Positions 8,208 to 16,720 are shown, numbered from the stretch's first letter. The stretch is DNA of 64,000 nucleotides from an uncultured Williamsia sp. (GCF_947494875.1 NZ_CANLWM010000001.1:1-64000); one strand, 5' to 3'. Translations and numbers: made by a program. Notes: generated from the letters alone by a model not told the origin.

Positions 8208-8834
8208 GTGACGACACAGCTCGACGACCGCGCCGACGACCGGATCGACCCGGACGAGGGCGGCCCGCCCGCGCCGGGTGCGGTCGCCTCGTGGATCGTG
8301 CTGATCACCGGGGTCATCGGTCTGATCGCCGCGGCGACGCTCACGATCGAGCGGTTCAAGCTCTTCAGCGACCCCGGCTACCGACCGAGCTGCAGCATCA
8401 ACCCGATCATCTCGTGCGGATCGGTGATGACGACGGATCAGGCCGCGTTCTTCGGTTTCCCCAACCCGATCATCGGGATCGCGGCGTTCTCGGTCGCGAT
8501 CGTTGCGGGGCTGCTCGCCGTCGCGCGGGTGGCGCTGCCGGCGTGGTTCTGGGTCGGCCTGACGGCCGGCACCGGCGTCGGGCTGGTGTTCATCGGCTAC
8601 CTGATCACGCAGAGCCTCTACCGGATCGGCGCACTGTGCCCGTACTGCATGGTGGTCTGGGTGGTCACGCCGCTGCTGTTCGTGACCGCTGCGCAGCTGG
8701 CGGCAGCCGCGAGCGGGCGCCGGTCCCTCATCGAGGCGGCCGGATGGCTCCGACCGCTGCTGATCGTCGTCTACGCGATCGTCGTGGCGATGATCGCGGT
8801 GCGATTCTGGTCGTACTGGTCGACCCTGATCTGA
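8208..8834 (+). CDS. Vitamin K epoxide reductase (VKOR) family membrane protein
   Basis: This 208-residue membrane protein has four to five TM helices. The four VKOR cysteines are present: the loop pair Cys-62 and Cys-70 (CSINPIISC) and the active-site CPYC at 144-147. Bacterial VKOR homologues reoxidise DsbA-like proteins using quinone and so support disulfide formation outside the membrane. No fused thioredoxin domain is present, so a separate DsbA partner is expected. GTG 8208 is chosen because TACCCT at 8196-8201 lies 6 nt before it, a typical leaderless -10 element. Confidence 0.88.
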   Translation: MTTQLDDRADDRIDPDEGGPPAPGAVASWIVLITGVIGLIAAATLTIERFKLFSDPGYRPSCSINPIISCGSVMTTDQAAFFGFPNPIIGIAAFSVAIVAGLLAVARVALPAWFWVGLTAGTGVGLVFIGYLITQSLYRIGALCPYCMVVWVVTPLLFVTAAQLAAAASGRRSLIEAAGWLRPLLIVVYAIVVAMIAVRFWSYWSTLI

Positions 8835-8920
8835 CGCCGACGCGCCCAGCGCGCGCCGACGGCGCTCCACAAAGTGCACACCAACGCCAGCTGTTCCCTG
8901 CTGAACACTGCATAGCCCAT
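8771..8920 (-). CDS. Possible small protein (49 aa) downstream of the LLM gene
   Basis: An ATG at 8920 is preceded by a strong Shine-Dalgarno (AGGAGGG, 8 nt upstream) and opens 49 codons beginning MGYAVFSREQLALVCTLWSA. It lies 31 bp after the stop codon of the LLM gene on the same strand, so it could be the last gene of that operon. Its last ~64 bp run antisense to the VKOR gene end. The peptide has no known motif. The main evidence is the ribosome binding site. Confidence 0.35.
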   Translation of the reverse strand: MGYAVFSREQLALVCTLWSAVGARWARRRQIRVDQYDQNRTAIIATTIA

Positions 8921-8951
8921 CGGACTGCCCTCCTCGCGACTGTGACGCAGG

Positions 8952-10001
8952 TTACACAAGCGAGTGCTTGGTCGGCGGGTTTTCGTAGGCCTCGACGATC
9001 GGCTCGAGTTCGGTCGGCGTCGAACCGTGGAGGATGACCGCGTCGCAGCCGAGGTCGAGCTGCCCGCGGATCGCGGCGACGCACTGCTCTGGGTTCCCGA
9101 CGGCCGCGTTCGCGAGCCAGTCGTCGGGCAGCAGTCCGGCTGCGTGCTCCAGCTGGTCGGCGGTGGCGGCGATGTCGAGGCCGGCGATCGAGGGCACGAC
9201 GGGATCGGCGAGGAATCGCTGCAGCACCGCGGGATCCCAGCCATTGGTGCGGACCAACAGATCGCCGTATCCCTGGAGGTACGTCCCGAGCCGACCGACC
9301 GTCTTGCGGAGCCGTTGGGGGTCGGTGAGGTGATCACCCACGGTGGCCAGGCACGACCACACCCGGACCGAGGCGGGGTCCCGGCCCGCCTTCTCCGCGG
9401 CGTCCTTCACCGTGCGCACGCAGCGGCGGGTGGTCTCGGGCGTGAAGTAGGTGTGCAGGACGACCTCGTCGAAGCACCGCCCTCCGAGTTCCAACGTCTT
9501 CGGGCCGAAGGCGACGAGCGCCAGGGGCAGGTACTCGTCAAGGGACGAGTCGAGGTGCAGCAGCGGAAAGCTGCCCGCCGGCCCGTCGTGCCCGCCCACC
9601 ATCTCCCCGCGGAAGAGCCGGCGCAGCAGCGTGGCGGTGTCCTCGAGGCCGGCGGTCGTGATCGGCGGCAGTCCGTACATCGACTGCAGGATCGGGATCC
9701 CGCGGCCGAGACCGAGGACGAAGCGACCGCCGGCCAGGTCCCGCAGCGTGCGCGTCGCCCCGGCGGTGACCATCAGGTGCCGCGTGTTGTGGTTCGTCGC
9801 GGCGGTCGCGACCGTGATGCGGTCGGTCACGGCGACCGCGGCGCCCGCCAGCGCGATCGCCTCCTTGCGGATGTAGCGCTCGGAGACGAACGCGGTCCCG
9901 AACCCGAGGCGTTCGGCAGCACGCGCCTCGTCGAGGATGTCGCGACTCGAATCCGGTTGCCCGGCCAGCAGATAGCAACCGAGCTCGGGGTGCACGGTCA
10001 C
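8952..10001 (-). CDS. LLM-class (F420-type) oxidoreductase
   Basis: This protein of 349 residues is a luciferase-like TIM barrel, with GCYLLAGQPDSSRDILDEARAAERLGFGTAFVSERYIRKEA at the start and LGLGRGIPILQSMYGLPP in the middle. It resembles the actinobacterial TIGR03857-type F420-dependent subgroup. Such enzymes use reduced or oxidised F420 (sometimes FMN) in redox steps on small organic substrates. Its first codons overlap the end of the phosphotransferase-like gene by 4 bp, so the two are translationally coupled and likely work in one pathway. The substrate is unknown. Confidence 0.82.
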   Translation of the reverse strand: MTVHPELGCYLLAGQPDSSRDILDEARAAERLGFGTAFVSERYIRKEAIALAGAAVAVTDRITVATAATNHNTRHLMVTAGATRTLRDLAGGRFVLGLGRGIPILQSMYGLPPITTAGLEDTATLLRRLFRGEMVGGHDGPAGSFPLLHLDSSLDEYLPLALVAFGPKTLELGGRCFDEVVLHTYFTPETTRRCVRTVKDAAEKAGRDPASVRVWSCLATVGDHLTDPQRLRKTVGRLGTYLQGYGDLLVRTNGWDPAVLQRFLADPVVPSIAGLDIAATADQLEHAAGLLPDDWLANAAVGNPEQCVAAIRGQLDLGCDAVILHGSTPTELEPIVEAYENPPTKHSLV

Positions 10002-11080
10002 GCGAGCGCGGCGACGAGGTCGAGCGTGCCGTGATCGCGGATCGCCGCGCAGCCGCGGGTGAGCATCGCGACGGCCATGGCGTCACCGCGCTCGGTGGCC
10101 GCGGAGAACGCGAAGCCGAGGGTGGTGATCAGCGGGACCTGGAGCATCGCGAGGCGGTGGTCACGACGGCATTCCTCCAGGTCGTGGCCGGTGACGCCGT
10201 GGCGGAGCAGCTCTGCGTGGTAGGCCTGCACGGCGTCGTCCTCGATGTCGGCGCGGGCGTCGGGCTCGACGGAGGTCGCGACGAAATAGGCCAGGTCCCG
10301 CGCCGGCAGACCCACCGCGAGGGTCTGCCAGTCGACGACGGTCACCGACGACCGGTCGGGCGCGAACATCAGGTTGTCCAGGCGGTAGTCGCCGTGCAGG
10401 ACGCTGAACCGGGTGGGTTCCGCGAGCAGCCAGGGCGCGATCGCCGGCGCCACGGCCCGCAGCGTCGCGACGTCATCGTCGGGCAGACGGTCCCCGATCC
10501 GCTCGATCGTGGTGTCGACGGCGATGCCGACGATGTCGGCGAGACCCTGGGCACCGTCGCGGTCCGGCCGACCGAGCACGATGCCCGGCAACGCATCCCA
10601 CGCCGGGTCGCACCATCGAGGACCGTGCAGCCCGGCCAGCGCCCGCGCGGCGAGCACGGCCTCGTCGCGGGTGCACCCGCTCAACTGGTCGCCCTGTTCG
10701 GCGGGCTTGAGATCGTCCATCAGCAGGACGAACTCGTCCCCCTCCCCGGCGATGTCGATGTGGTGGCACGTCGGGACGGGCACCGCGACCGTGTCGGCGA
10801 CGCGCGTGTAGAAGGTGTGCTCGGAGCGGTAGCCCAGGGCCACCCGCTCGCGGACCCCGGGGTCCACCGACGGGAGCTTCACCGCGAACGACGACGGCAG
10901 ACCGCGATCGGCGCCGTCGCGGTAGGTGACGTCGAGGCGATACGTCGACCCGGTCTGGCCGGTCCCGACGACGGCGTGGGTGACCGCGTCGACGACGACG
11001 GGCTCGTCGGGTCGTGACAACACAGTGGACAGCCACTCTGCGGACACATCGGCGACGGTGCTCGGTATCGGGGTGTGCAC
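9998..11080 (-). CDS. Aminoglycoside-phosphotransferase-like kinase
   Basis: This 360-residue protein has the kinase-like fold of the APH/ecdysteroid-kinase superfamily: Lys-68 in FAVKLP, the catalytic loop HGDYRLDN at 229-236, and VVDWQ at 248-252 in place of the metal-binding DFG. All core residues for phosphoryl transfer are present. In actinobacteria such proteins often sit next to lipid or acyl-CoA genes and phosphorylate unknown small molecules, so a drug-resistance role should not be assumed. It overlaps the LLM gene by 4 bp. Palindromes lie immediately upstream of its start. Confidence 0.8.
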   Translation of the reverse strand: MHTPIPSTVADVSAEWLSTVLSRPDEPVVVDAVTHAVVGTGQTGSTYRLDVTYRDGADRGLPSSFAVKLPSVDPGVRERVALGYRSEHTFYTRVADTVAVPVPTCHHIDIAGEGDEFVLLMDDLKPAEQGDQLSGCTRDEAVLAARALAGLHGPRWCDPAWDALPGIVLGRPDRDGAQGLADIVGIAVDTTIERIGDRLPDDDVATLRAVAPAIAPWLLAEPTRFSVLHGDYRLDNLMFAPDRSSVTVVDWQTLAVGLPARDLAYFVATSVEPDARADIEDDAVQAYHAELLRHGVTGHDLEECRRDHRLAMLQVPLITTLGFAFSAATERGDAMAVAMLTRGCAAIRDHGTLDLVAALA

Positions 11081-11090
11081 CCACCAATGA

Positions 11091-11114
11091 TGGACACCTG
11101 TCCAGACGGCCGTC
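11091..11114. promoter_or_regulatory. Tandem palindromes upstream of the phosphotransferase-like gene
   Basis: TGGACA-CC-TGTCCA (11091-11104, 6-bp arms) is directly followed by the perfect 10-bp palindrome GACGGCCGTC (11105-11114). They lie 11-34 bp upstream of the minus-strand start at 11080, so a bound repressor would block that gene. No regulator gene is adjacent. Confidence 0.4.
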
Positions 11115-11248
11115 CGTCCATTCGTCGATCCCGTGACATTTCCGTGACCTCGACCACGACCACGTACCGGTTGTCCGGGTCCGCTTGTTCGCGTCGCGTC
11201 GACGGCGCACAGTCATCGCCACGACAAGTCGCACGGAAGGATCAGCCC

Positions 11249-11977
11249 ATGGACCCGACGACCGCTCAGGCAGACCCACCGTCGGCCAACGTCCACGTGG
11301 CGATCGCGGACATGGTCCGACGACTCGCGTCCGGCGGCCCACGCGAACTCTCGGATGTCCTCGACGACCTCGTCGCCGGCGCGGTGCACAACATCGACGG
11401 CGCGGAGGATGCGAGCATCTCGATCGCCGGCCGTAAGCGCACGATCTCCCCCGAGGCGGCGACCAGCGCGCTCGCCGAGCTGCACAGCAAGATCCAGAAC
11501 AGCAATGGGCAGGGACCCTGTCTGGCCGCGATCTGGGATGAACCAGTGGTGCGCATCGACGATCTCCGCACCGAGACCCGGTGGGCCAGTTACGTGTCCG
11601 ATGCGCAGGCCGCGATCCCGTACCGGTCGATACTCTCCCTGCGGATGTACACCGCGACCGACTCCTTGGGGTCCCTCACCCTCTTCGCGACGCCGCCCAA
11701 CGCCTTCGCACGCGAGGTCGAGGAGATCGCGTCCGTCTTCGCTGCCCACGCCACCGCGGCATGGGCGTCCGCGGTGCGCGGCGCCCAGTACGCCGATGCA
11801 TTGGCGAGTCGCGACATCATCGCGCAGGCCAAGGGCATGGTGATGGAGCGCTTCCACATCGACGCCCTCGCTGCGTTCGCCCTGCTCAGCCGGCTCTCGC
11901 AGGACACCAACACCCGGGTCATCGACGTCGCCCACCAGCTCATCGACGCAGAGACGGCGCCCCCGGAGCCGTCCTGA
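11249..11977 (+). CDS. GAF-ANTAR regulator (RNA-binding antiterminator type), copy 1
   Basis: This 242-residue protein has an N-terminal GAF domain (about 20-165) that ends in a helical linker. The C-terminal ANTAR domain (about 175-230) begins ALASRDIIAQAKGMVMERFHIDALAAFALLSRLSQ. ANTAR domains bind paired hairpins in mRNA leaders and prevent termination; the GAF domain would sense the signal. GGAAGG nine nt before ATG 11249 supports the start. A second GAF-ANTAR gene with the same architecture lies at about 42 kb. No histidine kinase is nearby. The target transcripts cannot be named from this window. Confidence 0.9.
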   Translation: MDPTTAQADPPSANVHVAIADMVRRLASGGPRELSDVLDDLVAGAVHNIDGAEDASISIAGRKRTISPEAATSALAELHSKIQNSNGQGPCLAAIWDEPVVRIDDLRTETRWASYVSDAQAAIPYRSILSLRMYTATDSLGSLTLFATPPNAFAREVEEIASVFAAHATAAWASAVRGAQYADALASRDIIAQAKGMVMERFHIDALAAFALLSRLSQDTNTRVIDVAHQLIDAETAPPEPS

Positions 11978-11991
11978 TCGCGCGCGAGAGA

Positions 11992-12023
11992 ACGAGAACA
12001 CGTTCTCGTCACGGTGCTAGCGT
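11992..12023 (+). promoter_or_regulatory. 18-bp palindrome overlapping a leaderless promoter
   Basis: ACGAGAAC-AC-GTTCTCGT (11992-12009) has perfect 8-bp arms. TAGCGT at 12018-12023 is a good -10, six nt before the ATG of the CMD gene, and the palindrome covers the expected -35. The core AGAACACGTTCT resembles the KstR motif TNNAACNNGTTNNA, but the outer T and A are G and C. Confidence 0.6.
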
Positions 12024-12029
12024 GCGCTC

Positions 12030-12512
12030 ATGGCGCGGATCGGTGATTTCGCACCCGACGACCTGATCGGGTGGATGGGGCTGTCACCCACGATCGGCGG
12101 TGCACTCGGTGGCTACGCCGACGCGGTGTACCGCCACGGCCGGTTGGCTCCGCGGGTCCGGGAGATCGCCCGGATGGTGATCGCACTCGACAACGAGTGC
12201 GAGGTATGCCGGAACACCCGCACCACTGATGGCGCCGCCGACGGTCTCGACGAGACGTTCTACGAGCATGTCGCCGACTGGCCGACATGGTCGGGCTATT
12301 CCGACACCGAACGCCTTGCCGCAGAATTCGCGTCACGGTTCGTGCGTGACCACGTCGCGCTGCGCGAGGACGACGACTTCTGGACACGCGCCCATGCGGT
12401 GCTGAGCGACGAGGAGATCACCGACCTCACGCTGTCGTGCGCGCTCTGGCTCGGACAGGGACGAGCTCTCCGCGTCCTCGACGTCGGACAGGCCTGCCGG
12501 CTCACCCTGTGA
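12030..12512 (+). CDS. Carboxymuconolactone decarboxylase (CMD)/AhpD-like protein
   Basis: This small all-helical protein of 160 residues carries the CMD/AhpD core (RVREIARMVIALDNECEVCRNTRT). The CxxC pair is present at Cys-57 and Cys-60, but the usual His four residues after the second Cys is Arg-64. A thiol-based redox or peroxidase role is therefore possible but not assured. ATG 12030 fits a leaderless transcript from TAGCGT at 12018. The gene ends inside the convergent HNH gene (11-bp overlap). The palindrome upstream implies control by an unidentified repressor. Confidence 0.8.
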   Translation: MARIGDFAPDDLIGWMGLSPTIGGALGGYADAVYRHGRLAPRVREIARMVIALDNECEVCRNTRTTDGAADGLDETFYEHVADWPTWSGYSDTERLAAEFASRFVRDHVALREDDDFWTRAHAVLSDEEITDLTLSCALWLGQGRALRVLDVGQACRLTL

Positions 12513-14031
12513 TCGGTGCGCGGTAGTCGATGACGCGGATGATCACCGGTTCGGGTTCGGGCCGCGGTGTGGGTTCTGCCGCGTTGTGGTCGGCGAGGAT
12601 GAGTTCGAGGCGGTGTTCGATGTCGGACCAGTCGGGATCCGGTGGTGCGGTGTCGTCGAGGATGCGGTCGGGTCGGTGCAGGTGGTTGGTGCGCGGTGGG
12701 TCGGTGGTGCCGTTGGCGACCCAGCCGTATTTGCCGCGGTCGGGGCCGTCGGTGATCTTGACGGTCTGCCAGCCGCCGGGTCCGTCGTGCACGGCCCGGT
12801 TGTGCGGGCCGCACGCCGGCGCGAGGTCGGTGATGTCCGTCGAACCGCCCTTTGCCCAGTCTTGTTCGGCGTGGTGGGCCTCGGTGTGGGAGAACGGGCG
12901 CGGGCAGCCGGGCATGGAGCAGCCCCCGTATTCGGCGAAGGTCACGAACCGTTGTGACTCGCTGGCCAGCCGCTTGGCGCGCCCGAAGTACAGCGGTTCG
13001 CCGGTGTGGTCGTCGAACACCGACAGGTACATCTGCGCCTGCGCGGCGAGTTTCACGATCTCGGACATGGGTAGATCGGTGCCGGTGGTGGTGTGCCCGA
13101 TGCCGGCCCGTTCCCACAGCTGGGTTTCGGTGATCGAGACGACGATGTGTGGCGGCAGACCGCGATGCGACGCGCCGTACAGTCCGCCGTCGGCCGCGGC
13201 ACGCAGCAGTGCGTGGAAGGCGTCGTGGTTGCGTTGGGCCTGCGTCCGACAATCGCGCTGCGCGGCCTCCCGCAGCGCGTCTGTGTCGACGCCGTCGTCA
13301 TCAGCGCCGCCGCGTGGCGATGCCTCGTCGTCAGGGTTGTTCATCCCGGGCTTGGCCCACGCCGCGAGCAGCACTTCGAACAACGCGCGCGTTGTCGGGT
13401 CGAGGGTGCCCATCAGCTTCGACATGCCCTGGGTGTCCTGCGAGCCGAGTGACACACTCCGGTTGCGGGCCCGATCACGCTCGGAGGGTAGGTCGCCATC
13501 AGGGTCGAGGTGCTGCAGAATCCGCGCCCCGGCACGGGTGATGTCGCGGGGTGAATGGTGGCGTGCGATGTCGGCGAGCTGCTCCTCGGCCAGATCCCGC
13601 ACCTCGGGCGGCGTCGCGGCGGGGACCTTCGCCAACACATCGAGCACCGCGTCGACATGCTCATGGGACAGGTCGCCGTCGGCCATGGCATCCGCGGTCT
13701 CCGGGCACCGCGGCGGCAACTTCTCGCCGGTCATCGCGTGCATCGCAGTCAGCTCGGTGACCTGCCGCAACCTTCTGCGTGGGTTCGCGATCCGCAGCCG
13801 CTGGCCGACGAACTCGTCCAACTTCGAGCAGTGCACCGCGCGGTATGCCTCGCGATCACTGACGTCCAGGATGCGCTGCAGCCCCATCGAACCCATCCGA
13901 CGCACCGCGTGCTCATGAGTGATCGCCAGCTCCGCGACCTCCGCCTCAGAACACGCATCCGACGTGCGCTCCGCGATCCGTTCCAACAGGGCATGCAACT
14001 CGGCGTAGTCCTCGACCAGACTGTCGCTCAC
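12502..14031 (-). CDS. DUF222/HNH endonuclease, 13E12 repeat family
   Basis: This 509-residue protein has a long helical N-terminal DUF222 region (about 5-330) and a C-terminal HNH domain. The HNH domain reads CSMPGCPRPFSHTEAHHAEQ and later ACGPHNRAVH, which supplies the Cys pairs and the His-Asn-His core. 13E12-family proteins are multi-copy in mycobacteria and relatives. Several mycobacterial copies are LexA-controlled, and their function is unsettled (DNA repair nuclease or selfish element). This copy is intact. Its promoter region carries an SOS-box-like sequence overlapping the -35, consistent with that family. Confidence 0.9.
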   Translation of the reverse strand: MSDSLVEDYAELHALLERIAERTSDACSEAEVAELAITHEHAVRRMGSMGLQRILDVSDREAYRAVHCSKLDEFVGQRLRIANPRRRLRQVTELTAMHAMTGEKLPPRCPETADAMADGDLSHEHVDAVLDVLAKVPAATPPEVRDLAEEQLADIARHHSPRDITRAGARILQHLDPDGDLPSERDRARNRSVSLGSQDTQGMSKLMGTLDPTTRALFEVLLAAWAKPGMNNPDDEASPRGGADDDGVDTDALREAAQRDCRTQAQRNHDAFHALLRAAADGGLYGASHRGLPPHIVVSITETQLWERAGIGHTTTGTDLPMSEIVKLAAQAQMYLSVFDDHTGEPLYFGRAKRLASESQRFVTFAEYGGCSMPGCPRPFSHTEAHHAEQDWAKGGSTDITDLAPACGPHNRAVHDGPGGWQTVKITDGPDRGKYGWVANGTTDPPRTNHLHRPDRILDDTAPPDPDWSDIEHRLELILADHNAAEPTPRPEPEPVIIRVIDYRAPITG

Positions 14032-14064
14032 GATGCACCTCCCCCCGACCGAAGCGATGCCACC

Positions 14065-14103
14065 ACCCTAGTACGCATGTACGACATTCGCAAGCATGTT
14101 CGA
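14065..14103 (-). promoter_or_regulatory. Promoter of the HNH gene with LexA (SOS) box-like site
   Basis: On the minus strand, -35 TTGCGA (14088-14093) and -10 TAGGGT (14065-14070) are exactly 17 bp apart. The 16-bp sequence TCGAACATGCTTGCGA (14088-14103) matches the mycobacterial SOS box TCGAAC-N4-GTTCGA at 10 of 12 positions and covers the -35. Confidence 0.65.
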
Positions 14104-14114
14104 ATCGCTGGTGT

Positions 14115-14507
14115 CTACGAAGGAGGCTGCAGATCCAACGGGTTGATGTACTCGCGGTACTCGCGGACCACATCGCCGTCGAAGGTGACCACCGCGACGT
14201 AAGAGATCTCGCGCGACGCGCCGTCCGGGAAGTGGCCGACGGCTTTCCATTCGGCGGTCAGGAAGTCCGCACCCTCGTGCGTGACCACGTCGTGGATCCC
14301 GCCGCCGAAGGTGACGATGTCGGAGACGCTGCGCATCCAGCGTTCGATCTCGGCGCGGCCGACCACCCGCGACGGCATGGTCGGCGGGGCGAAGGGGAAC
14401 GTGTGCACGGAGCGCTCGTCGTACAGCTCGAGGAACGTGTCGAGATCGCCGACGAAGAACGCCTCCAGAGCTGTCCTGAACCGATCGGCGCGCGAGGGTG
14501 ACGTCAC
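14115..14507 (-). CDS. SnoaL/NTF2-like protein
   Basis: This 130-residue protein fits the cone-shaped NTF2-like fold: an N-terminal helix ADRFRTALEAFFVGDLDTFLELYDE, a mid-domain GRAEIERWMRSVSD, and C-terminal strands (WKAVGHF.., ISYVAVVTFDGDVVREYREYINP). This superfamily includes polyketide cyclases, isomerases and plain binding proteins, and the sequence does not allow a choice. It lies between the HNH promoter and the ethanolamine operon, as a single gene on the minus strand. Confidence 0.75.
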   Translation of the reverse strand: MTSPSRADRFRTALEAFFVGDLDTFLELYDERSVHTFPFAPPTMPSRVVGRAEIERWMRSVSDIVTFGGGIHDVVTHEGADFLTAEWKAVGHFPDGASREISYVAVVTFDGDVVREYREYINPLDLQPPS

Positions 14508-14543
14508 GTGCCCCAGGATGCCACGGCTCGCGCGGAGTGAGGG

Positions 14544-15314
14544 TCAGACCGCGTCGATGACTGGCGCTGCGCCGGAGTCGATCTGGGCGCGTGAGGTGTC
14601 CTTGAGAGCGACCCCCGATCGCCCGAGCCGCCGGGCGCCGTCGACCAGCGACGCGGCGATCCGTGCCGCGGTCTCGTAGCTCTGTCCGTCAGGAGGGTGG
14701 ATGTTCGAGATGCAGTTGCGGTCGGCGTCACTGCAGCCCGGACGGGCCCGGTGGGTGAGGTAGATCCCCAGGCTGTCCGCCACCGACAGCCCCGGACGTT
14801 CACCGATCACGACGATGACGGTCTGCACGCCCAGCGCCTCGGCGATGTGGTCGCCGAGTGCGACCCTCGCCTGCGTCGCGATCACCGGCGGTGCGATCGA
14901 GAACCGTTCCGACAGAGCATTCTCCAGGGCGACGACGAGCCCCTCCGCGTGGTCGACGAGGGCCCGCGGCGACAGCCCGTCGGCGAGGACGATGCCGATG
15001 TCGGCGCCGCTCGACGGCACCTCCGCGAGATCCGCCGGCACCCGTCCGAGATCGGGGCGACGCAGGTACTCGCTGCGCGACGACGCCCGACTCGTCACCG
15101 CGACAGGGTCACCCAGACCGCATCCGGCGATGGTCGCCCGGAACGACTCGACGTCGAGCGGGTCGTGGACGGCATCCCGCGCAGCAGCGTGCGCCGCACG
15201 GAACTCCAGGACTCGGTGCGACGGCAACGAATTGCCCGCACGCCCCAGGCCGATCCGGGCCTGGGTGGTGAGGCGCAGATCCGCCCACACATCGGTCGTG
15301 TGCGGTTCGCTCAT
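14544..15314 (-). CDS. eutC: Ethanolamine ammonia-lyase, small subunit
   Basis: This 256-residue protein matches EutC: TTQARIGLGRAGNSLPSHRVLEFRAAHAAARDAVH at the N-terminus, GIVLADGLSPRAL, and the C-terminal ERPGLSVADSLGIYLTHRARPGCSDADRNCISNIHPPDG. With EutB it forms the adenosylcobalamin-dependent lyase that splits ethanolamine into acetaldehyde and ammonia. ATG 15314 overlaps the eutB stop codon by 4 bp. It is the last gene of the permease-eutB-eutC operon. Confidence 0.95.
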   Translation of the reverse strand: MSEPHTTDVWADLRLTTQARIGLGRAGNSLPSHRVLEFRAAHAAARDAVHDPLDVESFRATIAGCGLGDPVAVTSRASSRSEYLRRPDLGRVPADLAEVPSSGADIGIVLADGLSPRALVDHAEGLVVALENALSERFSIAPPVIATQARVALGDHIAEALGVQTVIVVIGERPGLSVADSLGIYLTHRARPGCSDADRNCISNIHPPDGQSYETAARIAASLVDGARRLGRSGVALKDTSRAQIDSGAAPVIDAV

Positions 15315-16720
15315 CGCGCGACCGTCAGCGACCGCAGCGGCGAGGTCCCCATGTCGACCGGCAGGATCCGGCCGTCGGAGTCCGCCATCCCCAGTCCCGC
15401 GAGCCAGGTCTCGAACTCCGGCGCCGGCCGGAGGTCGAGCGCCTGGCGGACGTAGAGGGCGTCGTGGAACGAGAGGCTCTGGTAGCCCAGCATGATGTCG
15501 TCGGCACCGGGGACGGCGATGACGAACGCGGCCCCGGCCACACCGAGCAGCGTGAGCAGCGTGTCCATGTCGTCCTGGTCGGCCTCGGCGTGGTTCGTGT
15601 AGCAGACGTCCACGCCCATCGGCAGACCGAGCAGCTTCCCGCAGAAGTGGTCCTCCAACCCGGCGCGGATGATCTGCTTCCCGTCGTAGAGGTACTCCGG
15701 CCCGATGAACCCGACGACGGTGTTGATGAGCAACGGGTCGAGGGCCCGGGCCACGGCGTATGCACGCGTCTCCAGCGTCTGTTGGTCGACGGGCTTGCCA
15801 CCGGTACCGATGTGCGCGTTCGCCGACAGCGCGGACCCCTGACCGGTCTCGAGGTACATGACGTTGTCGCCGACGGTTCCCCGGCGCAGCGATCGCCCGG
15901 CCTCGTTGGCCTCGAGGAGAATCGACATGTCGACACCGAAACCCTTGTTGGCGCCTTCGGTCCCGGCGACCGACTGGAAGACGAGATCGACGGGGACGCC
16001 CTTCTCGATCAGCTCGACGGTGGTGGTGACGTGGGACAGCACGCACGACTGCATGGGGATCGCGAACCGCTGACGGATGTCGTCGAGCAGGTACAGCAGA
16101 TCCGACGTCGCCTCCGGCGAGTCCGTCGCCGGGTTGATCCCGATCACCGCGTCGCCGCATCCCATCAGGAGTCCGTCGAGGGTGGCAGCCGCGATGCCGC
16201 GGGGATCGTCGGTCGGGTGGTTCGGCTGCAGACGTGTGGCGATGCGGCCCGGCAGTCCGATGGTGGTGCGGAACGCCGACACCACCGAGCACGCCTTGGC
16301 GACGAGGACGAGATCCTGGTTGCGCATGATCTTCGATGTCGCGGCGACCATCTCGGGAGTCAGGCCCGCTGCCACCGCCGCGAGTCGCTCGGATGCATCG
16401 GCGCGCGTGGACGTCTCGAGCAGCCAGTCCCGGAATCCGCCGACGGTCAGATGGGAGACGGGCTCGAACGCGGCACGATCGTGACCGTCGACGATGAGGC
16501 GGGTGACCTCATCGGTCTCGTATGGCACGAGGAGCTCGTCGAGGAAGGTGGACAACTCGACGTCCGCGAGTTGCCATGCGGCAGCTGCCCGTTCGGCGTC
16601 GGACTCGGCCGCGCACCCCGCGAGCTCGTCACCCGAGCGCTTTGGCGTCGCTTTGGCCATCAGGTCGACCAGGCCGTCGAACTCGTAGGTCGTGCCGGCC
16701 AGCGTCTGGGCGAACCTCAC
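15311..16720 (-). CDS. eutB: Ethanolamine ammonia-lyase, large subunit
   Basis: This 469-residue protein is EutB, the TIM-barrel catalytic subunit (family about 450-470). Typical stretches are KIMRNQDLVLVAKA, NHPTDDPRGIAAATLDGLLMGCGDAVIGINPATD, VFQSVAGTEGANKGFGVDM and YTNHAEADQDDMD. GTG 16720 is used because it overlaps the permease stop codon by 4 bp and gives the family N-terminus (FAQTLAGTTYEFDGLVDLMAKATP). No reactivase (EutA) or microcompartment shell gene is near, which is usual for actinobacteria that use ethanolamine as a nitrogen source. Confidence 0.95.
   Translation of the reverse strand: MRFAQTLAGTTYEFDGLVDLMAKATPKRSGDELAGCAAESDAERAAAAWQLADVELSTFLDELLVPYETDEVTRLIVDGHDRAAFEPVSHLTVGGFRDWLLETSTRADASERLAAVAAGLTPEMVAATSKIMRNQDLVLVAKACSVVSAFRTTIGLPGRIATRLQPNHPTDDPRGIAAATLDGLLMGCGDAVIGINPATDSPEATSDLLYLLDDIRQRFAIPMQSCVLSHVTTTVELIEKGVPVDLVFQSVAGTEGANKGFGVDMSILLEANEAGRSLRRGTVGDNVMYLETGQGSALSANAHIGTGGKPVDQQTLETRAYAVARALDPLLINTVVGFIGPEYLYDGKQIIRAGLEDHFCGKLLGLPMGVDVCYTNHAEADQDDMDTLLTLLGVAGAAFVIAVPGADDIMLGYQSLSFHDALYVRQALDLRPAPEFETWLAGLGMADSDGRILPVDMGTSPLRSLTVAR

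Noticed and set aside
9998-11080. Aminoglycoside resistance gene
   Set aside because: The kinase-like fold is shared by many enzymes; the operon with an F420-type oxidoreductase argues for metabolism, not drug modification.
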